From Acidovorax sp. (GTDB lineage Bacteria; Pseudomonadota; Gammaproteobacteria; Burkholderiales; Burkholderiaceae_C), in the NCBI RefSeq assembly GCF_021287135.1, contig NZ_JAJTBB010000047.1, forward strand, positions 109,395-173,394: a stretch of 64,000 bases of DNA, given 5' to 3'. The first letter of the stretch is position 1; each line of letters starts with the position of its first letter. The position numbers and the translations under genes are program-made. Shown here in pieces: positions 55,278 through 61,023 of this stretch. Below the pieces are notes generated by a model. The model searched no databases, was not told where the DNA came from, and saw only the letters and a program-made list of their open reading frames with translations.

Positions 55278-56123
55278 ATGAAACTCCTTCGCTATGGCCC
55301 GCCGGGCGCTGAGCGGCCCGGCCTGCTGGACGGCCAGGGCGTGCTGCGCGACCTGTCGATGCTGCTGCCCGACATCGGCCCTGCCCAGCTGAACCCCCGC
55401 ACCCTGTCAGCGCTGGCAGCGCTCGACGCCGCCCGGCTGCCGGCCGTCGAGGGCGCGCCGCGCCTGGGGTGCCCGGTGGGCGGCGTGGGCAAGATCGTGT
55501 GCGTGGGGCTCAACTATGCGGACCATGCCCGCGAGGCCGGCCTGCAGCCCCCCGCCGAGCCCGTGCTGTTCATGAAGGCCGTCACCGCGCTCAGCGGGCC
55601 GAACGACCCGGTGCGCATTCCGCCCGGCGCCGCCAAGACCGACTGGGAGGTGGAGCTGGGCATCGTCATCGGTACCCGCGCGCGCCAAGTCACCGAAGCC
55701 CAGGCGCTGGATTGCGTGGCGGGCTATGTGCTGGCCAACGATGTGTCCGAGCGCGCCTGGCAGATGGAGCGGGGCGGGCAGTGGGACAAGGGCAAGAGCT
55801 TCGACACGTTTGCGCCCGTCGGCCCCTGGCTGGTGACGGCGGATGAGGTGCCGGACCCCCACGCCATTGCGCTGTGGCTGGAGGTGAACGGCCGGCGCAT
55901 GCAGGACGGCTCCACCCGCGACTTCATCTTCGGGGTGCCCACGGTGGTGTCGTACATCAGCCAGTGCATGACCCTGGAGCCCGGCGATCTCATCCTCACC
56001 GGCACGCCGGCGGGCGTGGGGCTGGGGCAAAAGCCGTCGCCCCAGTTCCTGAAACCCGGCGACGTGATGCGCCTGGGCGGTGCGGGTCTGGGCGAGCAGA
56101 CGCTGTCCTGCGTGGCCGGGTAA
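55278..56123 (+). CDS. Fumarylacetoacetate hydrolase-family protein
   Basis: A 281-residue protein with the FAH metal-binding core: 'IVCVGLNYADHAREAG', 'DWEVELGIVIG' (Glu ligands), 'DVSERAWQ' and 'LTGTPAGVGLG'. The family hydrolyses or decarboxylates C-C bonds of 2-oxo acids (for example 2,4-diketo-3-deoxy sugar acids or ureidoglycolate relatives). No neighbouring catabolic gene narrows the substrate. The ~195 bases upstream show only a weak TATGCT -10-like box. Confidence 0.88.
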   Translation: MKLLRYGPPGAERPGLLDGQGVLRDLSMLLPDIGPAQLNPRTLSALAALDAARLPAVEGAPRLGCPVGGVGKIVCVGLNYADHAREAGLQPPAEPVLFMKAVTALSGPNDPVRIPPGAAKTDWEVELGIVIGTRARQVTEAQALDCVAGYVLANDVSERAWQMERGGQWDKGKSFDTFAPVGPWLVTADEVPDPHAIALWLEVNGRRMQDGSTRDFIFGVPTVVSYISQCMTLEPGDLILTGTPAGVGLGQKPSPQFLKPGDVMRLGGAGLGEQTLSCVAG

Positions 56124-56160
56124 GACCGACCGGAACCGACCGGGGCCGACCGGCGGCGGG

Positions 56161-56445
56161 CTATCCCAGCTTGCCGCGCAGCGGGTGGTCCTTGGTGCGC
56201 CAGCCGGCCTGCTCGGGGCTGTGGACCTTGAAGAGCTTGAGGTCGGCCTGGCTCTGGTGCTTGACCGGAAACACCCGGAAGCTCGCCTGGTCCGGGTAGG
56301 TCACGAAGAACCACACCCCGTCTCCGCTGGCTTGCGTGGCGTAGGCCACCTCGTGCCAGCACAGGTCGGCCTGGGTCTCGTAGGGGACCTCGCAGATGCG
56401 CGCGTCGGCCTGGGTTTCGTACTTCACTTTCAGGACATGGGCCAT
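56161..56445 (-). CDS. DUF6150-like tandem-repeat protein
   Basis: A 94-residue soluble protein made of six units ending in (Y/H)xxQA(D/S/G). The QA pairs sit at residues 12, 25, 38, 53, 66 and 79, giving 13-residue spacing with one 15-residue step. Units look like 'VKYETQADARICE', which suggests alternating beta strands. I place it in or near DUF6150, function unknown. Convergent with the FAH gene. Confidence 0.7.
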   Translation of the reverse strand: MAHVLKVKYETQADARICEVPYETQADLCWHEVAYATQASGDGVWFFVTYPDQASFRVFPVKHQSQADLKLFKVHSPEQAGWRTKDHPLRGKLG

Positions 56446-56669
56446 AAGCTTCCTTGGGCGTGCTCAGGGGCTGATGGTAGCGCGCGCGTGCAGGCTCTTT
56501 GCGCCGGCGGGCCATGCCAGGGCTCGCACCGCGTACCCCGGGAAGCCGAGCGCAGGACTGGCATCTGCGTGCCGGGGCGGCGTGCGCGCTGACACCGGGG
56601 GCCGGTGCTGCCCGGCAGACACGGCGCCGCGCGGCCCGCACAGTGGGGCGGTGCGCATTCTTCGCAGCG

Positions 56670-57980
56670 ATGGACATGCATGACGAGCTTCTCCCCGCCC
56701 TGGCGTTCTTGCTGGTGGGGCTGCTGCTGGTCGTGATGACGCTGACCAGTTCCTTCATCGCGCGGGTGCCCCTGAGTTCGGCCATCCTGTACCTCGCGGT
56801 CGGTGTGGGCATCGGGCCGTCGGGGCTGGGCCTGCTCCAGCTGGACCCGCTGCGCCACGCGCCGCTGCTGGAGCGGCTGACCGAGATCGCGGTGCTGATC
56901 TCGCTCTTTACGGTGGGCTTGAAGCTGGAGCTGCCGCTGCGCGACCGGCGCTGGCGCATCCCGTTGCAGCTGGCCACGGGGTCGATGCTGCTCACCGTGG
57001 GGGCGATTGCCGTGGTGGGCGTGGGACTGCTGCAGCTGCCTTGGGGTGCGGCGGTGCTGCTGGGGGCCATCCTGGCGCCCACCGATCCGGTGCTGGCGTC
57101 CGATGTGCAGGTGTCCGATCCGGGCGACCGCGACCGGTTGCGCTTCGGGCTCACGGGGGAGGGTGGCCTGAACGACGGCGCAGCCTTTCCGCTGGTGATG
57201 CTGGGCCTGGGCTGGCTGTCGTTGCACGACCTGGGCGACGCCGGGCGGCGCTGGTGGACGGTGGACCTGCTCTGGGCCGTGCTGGGCGGCCTGGCCATCG
57301 GCTACGCGCTGGGCGCCTTGGTGGGCCGTGCCATCCTGTACCTGCGCATCCGCCGCCGCGAAGCCCTGGGGCCCGACGAGTTCATGGTGTTGGGCCTCAT
57401 CGCCTTGTCCTACGGCGTGGCTTTGCTGTGCCAAGCCTACGGCTTTCTGGCGGTGTTTGCTGCGGGCTTGGCGCTGCGCCGCGTGGCAGCGCAGCCGTCC
57501 GGGCACGCCCCGGCGACGCAGAGGGACAGTGCAGGCGCGCCCCCGGAGGCCCGCGTCTCCGGCTATCTGATGGAGTCGGTCGAACGCTTCAACGCCCAGC
57601 TGGAGCGCATTGCCGAAGTGGCGGTGGTGCTGGTGGTGGGCGCCTTGCTCGCGACCGTGGAGTTTGGTGCAGAGGTGCTGTGGTTCGTCCCGCTGCTGCT
57701 GGGGGTCATCCGCCCGCTGTCGGTGTACGCCGGCCTGTGGGGGGCGCCAGTGCAGCGCAACCAGCGCCGGCTGATCGCGTGGTTCGGCATCCGCGGCATT
57801 GGTTCGGTGTACTACCTCATGTACGCCATCACCCACGGGCTGCCGCCGGCCCTGGCGCAGCGCCTGCTGTCGCTCACCCTGGCGGTGGTGGTGGCGTCGA
57901 TGGTGGTGCATGGCGTCTCGGTCACCCCGCTCATGCGGCGGTACGAGCAGCGCAAGCGCGGCAAGGCTGCAGAGGGGTGA
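56670..57980 (+). CDS. Cation:proton antiporter, CPA1/NhaP-type
   Basis: The protein has 436 residues from the ATG at 56670 with about 12 membrane segments. The ion-binding region 'GAILAPTDPVLASDVQV' and 'LTGEGGLNDGAAFPLVML' (ND motif), followed by 'WFGIRGIGSVYYLMYA', are diagnostic of CPA1 sodium/proton exchangers. The C-terminal tail is short. Convergent with the PhyH gene across a hairpin repeat. Confidence 0.9.
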   Translation: MDMHDELLPALAFLLVGLLLVVMTLTSSFIARVPLSSAILYLAVGVGIGPSGLGLLQLDPLRHAPLLERLTEIAVLISLFTVGLKLELPLRDRRWRIPLQLATGSMLLTVGAIAVVGVGLLQLPWGAAVLLGAILAPTDPVLASDVQVSDPGDRDRLRFGLTGEGGLNDGAAFPLVMLGLGWLSLHDLGDAGRRWWTVDLLWAVLGGLAIGYALGALVGRAILYLRIRRREALGPDEFMVLGLIALSYGVALLCQAYGFLAVFAAGLALRRVAAQPSGHAPATQRDSAGAPPEARVSGYLMESVERFNAQLERIAEVAVVLVVGALLATVEFGAEVLWFVPLLLGVIRPLSVYAGLWGAPVQRNQRRLIAWFGIRGIGSVYYLMYAITHGLPPALAQRLLSLTLAVVVASMVVHGVSVTPLMRRYEQRKRGKAAEG

Positions 57981-58004
57981 GGGTGCGTCACCCGGGAATT
58001 TTCA

Positions 58005-58069
58005 AGAAAAAAAGCCATCCAGGCCTTGGTATACAAGCGCAAGCAGCTATTAAAAAAGGAGCGATTTGA
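58005..58069. repeat. Dispersed hairpin repeat, copy 6
   Basis: GGCCTTGGTATACAAGCGC, then AAGCAGCTATTAAAAAAGGA, between convergent antiporter and PhyH genes. Its right half is close to the copy in gluQ. Confidence 0.65.
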
Positions 58070-58097
58070 TCCGCCGGAAATGGGGGGCGGTCCCCCG

Positions 58098-59150
58098 TTA
58101 AAGCCAGGTCTCGTGGCAGGGTACCTCGGCGGGGGTGAGGTTGATGTACTGCACCAGCCGGGGCTGCGTGCCCGTGTTCGCGCTGGGACCGTGGGGCAGG
58201 GCCTGCTGCCAGATGATGAGGTCGCCGGCACCGGCGCCGATGGGCACCGGGTTCAGGGCCTTCAGGTCCTGCATGCGGGGGTTGGCGCCCTCGGGCAGCT
58301 GCGCCAGCCAGTCGCCCACCCGGTGCTGGAAGCCGGGCACCAGCGTCAGCGCGCCCTGCTCGGGTGGGGTGTCGGTCAGGTACAGGATGCCCTGGGTTCC
58401 GAACGGAATCGGCGGGTGCAGGCTCACGTCCCAGTGCAGGCCCTGGCCGCCGTATGCATAGCCGGGCCGCTCGGGCGGGTTGAAGCCGCAGCGGTCCGTG
58501 CTGCGCCACAGATCGGCCGTGCCCCACAGCTGGGCAAAGGCCTTGTGGATGCGCAGCGAGCGCCGGTTGGCCTCGAACGCGGGGTGCTGGAACAGTTGCA
58601 CCATGACGTTGCGCGGCGCATGGGCGTACCAGGTGCCGGCATCGTCGGGATCGGCGCGCACGGCGTCCCACACCACCTGTGCGGCGGCGGCACTGCCGGC
58701 GGGGGACACTGCCAGGCGCACGATCACGTAGCCTTGCGTCTCCCAGTGTTCCAGGTCTGCGGCACTGAGCACCGGGGGCAGGGCGTTCACCTGGGCGTGC
58801 AGCTGGGCGATCTCTTCGGGCACCACGCCCGTGCCGTCCACCAGGGCCTGAATGCGGGCCACCGTGGCAGCCGATGGCGCGCCTGCGGTGCGCACGATCC
58901 AGTCCTCGAACGCCTCGAAGTCCGGCGCCTGGTGCAGCACATGCTGCAGGGTCTGCTCCAGCCCCACGCCCAGCGCGGACAGCACGATCTGCGTGCGGTG
59001 GGCTTCGGCGGCGGCGCCGGGCTGGGCGTGCCCCTGTCGGGCTGCCATCCAGCGCGACCAGCAGCGCTTGAGGTGGGGCACCTGGAGGGCGCCCATCTCC
59101 GTCTCGGGCGCCAGGGCCAGCGGGCTCCGCGCAAGGGATGTGTGGGTCAT
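58098..59150 (-). CDS. Phytanoyl-CoA dioxygenase (PhyH)-family protein
   Basis: The protein has 350 residues from the ATG at 59150. The C-terminal half has the Fe(II)/2-oxoglutarate facial triad: HWD in 'LHWDVSLHP' and the distal His and Arg in 'LPHGPSANTGTQPRLVQYI'. The N-terminal ~110 residues are an unassigned helical region. It hydroxylates an unknown small substrate. No operon partner. Confidence 0.85.
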   Translation of the reverse strand: MTHTSLARSPLALAPETEMGALQVPHLKRCWSRWMAARQGHAQPGAAAEAHRTQIVLSALGVGLEQTLQHVLHQAPDFEAFEDWIVRTAGAPSAATVARIQALVDGTGVVPEEIAQLHAQVNALPPVLSAADLEHWETQGYVIVRLAVSPAGSAAAAQVVWDAVRADPDDAGTWYAHAPRNVMVQLFQHPAFEANRRSLRIHKAFAQLWGTADLWRSTDRCGFNPPERPGYAYGGQGLHWDVSLHPPIPFGTQGILYLTDTPPEQGALTLVPGFQHRVGDWLAQLPEGANPRMQDLKALNPVPIGAGAGDLIIWQQALPHGPSANTGTQPRLVQYINLTPAEVPCHETWL

Positions 59151-59252
59151 GGGGCGGTCTTTCGAAGGCTCAATGGCTTGGGCTCGTCGGCTTGGGTGCG
59201 GGTGCGGGCATTGTGCGTGCAACCCGCGCCCCGGGGATCACCGCATCCGGGG

Positions 59253-60572
59253 TCACTGCGCCAGGGCCACGCCGCCGGCCAGCCGCTGCGCCACCACGGT
59301 CCGCAGGGAGGCCGGAGCGTCCTGCAGCAGCCGGGGCCAGTCCTGCCGGGCGGTGGCCACCGTGTCCCGCAGCAGGGCCAGGTGGCGCGGCACGCGCAGC
59401 AGCCCGGCGGACTTCAGCAGCGCCTCCATGTCGGCCCAGCCAAAGGCGCGCAAGGTCTGGTCGATGGCGCGGTTCACGGCGTACTGGTTCTCGGGCACGC
59501 CCTCGAAAAAAGCCGCCACGCACACCGGGTCGTACAGCGGCGCGAGCTGCGGCACGCGGCCGTCGGGGTAGATCAGCGCCCAGTTCTTCAGGTGCGCGTC
59601 GGTGTTGCCCATCAGGATGAACGCCACCATGCGGGCCAGGAACTCGCGCGTGTCCTGCACCGGCTGGCGGCTCAGGCGGTTGAGCACGCGCAGCATGGTG
59701 GCCCAGTCTTGCAGGATGCCCTTGCCATACTTCTGCCGCGGCGTGTAGCCCAGGACCTGGTTGAACTCCTCCATGTGCACGCGCGCGCCGCCGGGCAGGT
59801 GGTCGAAGCGTTGCACGGCCAGGATCTCCTTGAAGGGAACGGCCTCGGGCAGCTCGGCCTCGGCGCGGGTGATGACCCGCACCTCAGCACAGTGCAGGCC
59901 CAGCGCCTGGCACAGCTGGTAGCCCGCGTACTCGTTGGCCACCAGGTCGGGGTGGGCGGAGGTGGGCAGCTTCAGGATCACGCTGCCGGCCGCGCCCTGG
60001 CGGTGCACGGTGTAGCGCCGCCCGTCCTGCACCGCGCTGAACTTGGTCACCACGCCAGGCAGCGAGGCCGCGTCCTGCACCGGCACTTCCACAAAGCCGG
60101 GCTCCAGCACATCCAGCCCCTGGGTGGTGTGCCAGTGCCGCACCACGTCCGGAATGCCCTCTTGCGCGGGCACGGGCTCCACCTCCAGCGCGCCCATCAG
60201 GTCGTGGCCGGCGGCGGCCAGCAGCTCGAACTCGTCGTCCGGGCTGCAGCCGCGCTCCCGCGCCAGCCGGTCGCGGTTGTGGCCCTCGGGCAGCAGGTTC
60301 TGAAAGTACACCGGCCAGCGCCCATCGGTGCGCACCAGCCGCGCGTCCCGCGCCGACGCCAGGATCTGCTGCGTGGCCGCCTCGTCGGCACCCTGAAAGC
60401 TCAGCGACAGCGTGGGGCGCTGCGGGTTGCGGATGTAGCCCTCGTCAAACGACACGCGCAGGATGTCGCCGTACTGCGAGAGGTAGCCAAGGGCCTCGCG
60501 CCCGCCCGGCGCGCCGTCCGCCAGCGGCGGCCGGTGCAGGTACAGGCGCAGGTAGCGGATGGAGGTGCTCAT
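59253..60572 (-). CDS. hipA: HipA-family serine/threonine kinase toxin
   Basis: A 439-residue HipA-type protein. The N-terminal beta-domain contains 'VYFQNLLPEGHNR'. The kinase core has 'SVILKLP' (ATP lysine), 'VQRFDH' and the catalytic loop MGNTDAHLKNWAL with the conserved Asp and Asn. HipA phosphorylates a tRNA synthetase or related target and halts growth unless held by HipB. It follows hipB by 35 bases on the same strand. Confidence 0.9.
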   Translation of the reverse strand: MSTSIRYLRLYLHRPPLADGAPGGREALGYLSQYGDILRVSFDEGYIRNPQRPTLSLSFQGADEAATQQILASARDARLVRTDGRWPVYFQNLLPEGHNRDRLARERGCSPDDEFELLAAAGHDLMGALEVEPVPAQEGIPDVVRHWHTTQGLDVLEPGFVEVPVQDAASLPGVVTKFSAVQDGRRYTVHRQGAAGSVILKLPTSAHPDLVANEYAGYQLCQALGLHCAEVRVITRAEAELPEAVPFKEILAVQRFDHLPGGARVHMEEFNQVLGYTPRQKYGKGILQDWATMLRVLNRLSRQPVQDTREFLARMVAFILMGNTDAHLKNWALIYPDGRVPQLAPLYDPVCVAAFFEGVPENQYAVNRAIDQTLRAFGWADMEALLKSAGLLRVPRHLALLRDTVATARQDWPRLLQDAPASLRTVVAQRLAGGVALAQ

Positions 60573-60607
60573 GGGGTGCGCCTTTCAGGCCAGCAGGGCT
60601 TGAGCGA

Positions 60608-60916
60608 TCAGCCCGGACGGCTCAGGCTGTCCACCACCGAGGGCGGCGCATCCACCCCCTGCGGCTGGCCCAGGAATTTGCCCCCTGCCTGGACGAAAGC
60701 TTCCAGGCTCGGCCGCAGGCTGCTGGGCACGGCAATGATGTCCAGCCCCAGCACACGCGCCATCTCGGCCAGGGTGGAATAGCGCGGATCCAGGTCGCCG
60801 CCTTCCGTGCGCTGCACGGTCATGCGGGAGAGGCCGGCGCTTTCGGCCAGCTGGGCCTGGGTCATCTGGTGGGCCTTGCGGGCGGCGGCGAGTGTGCTGA
60901 TCAGGTCGGTAGACAT
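60608..60916 (-). CDS. hipB: HipB-like XRE-family antitoxin
   Basis: The protein has 102 residues from the ATG at 60916 (an ATG at 60922 adds two). The helix-turn-helix lies at about residues 15-50 ('MTQAQLAESAGLSRMTVQRTE'), followed by a Pro/Gly tail. It should neutralise HipA and repress the operon. A TATAAA -10-like box ends only about 8 bases before the start codon, so the mRNA may be leaderless. Confidence 0.88.
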   Translation of the reverse strand: MSTDLISTLAAARKAHQMTQAQLAESAGLSRMTVQRTEGGDLDPRYSTLAEMARVLGLDIIAVPSSLRPSLEAFVQAGGKFLGQPQGVDAPPSVVDSLSRPG

Positions 60917-60923
60917 GATCATA

Positions 60924-60949
60924 TTTATACTCTTTTTTCTTAAAAAGAG
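60924..60949 (-). promoter_or_regulatory. hipBA promoter with inverted-repeat operator
   Basis: CTCTTTTT (60930-60937) and AAAAAGAG (60942-60949) form an 8-base perfect inverted repeat with a 4-base spacer. It abuts the minus-strand TATAAA (60924-60929). The position is typical of an autoregulatory antitoxin site. Confidence 0.6.
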
Positions 60950-61023
60950 CATTTATTGAATCAAATCCGAGTTTCGCCACGGCTCACTCGGATTCCTGTT
61001 GCTTGCCAGCCAGTAGCGGCCGG

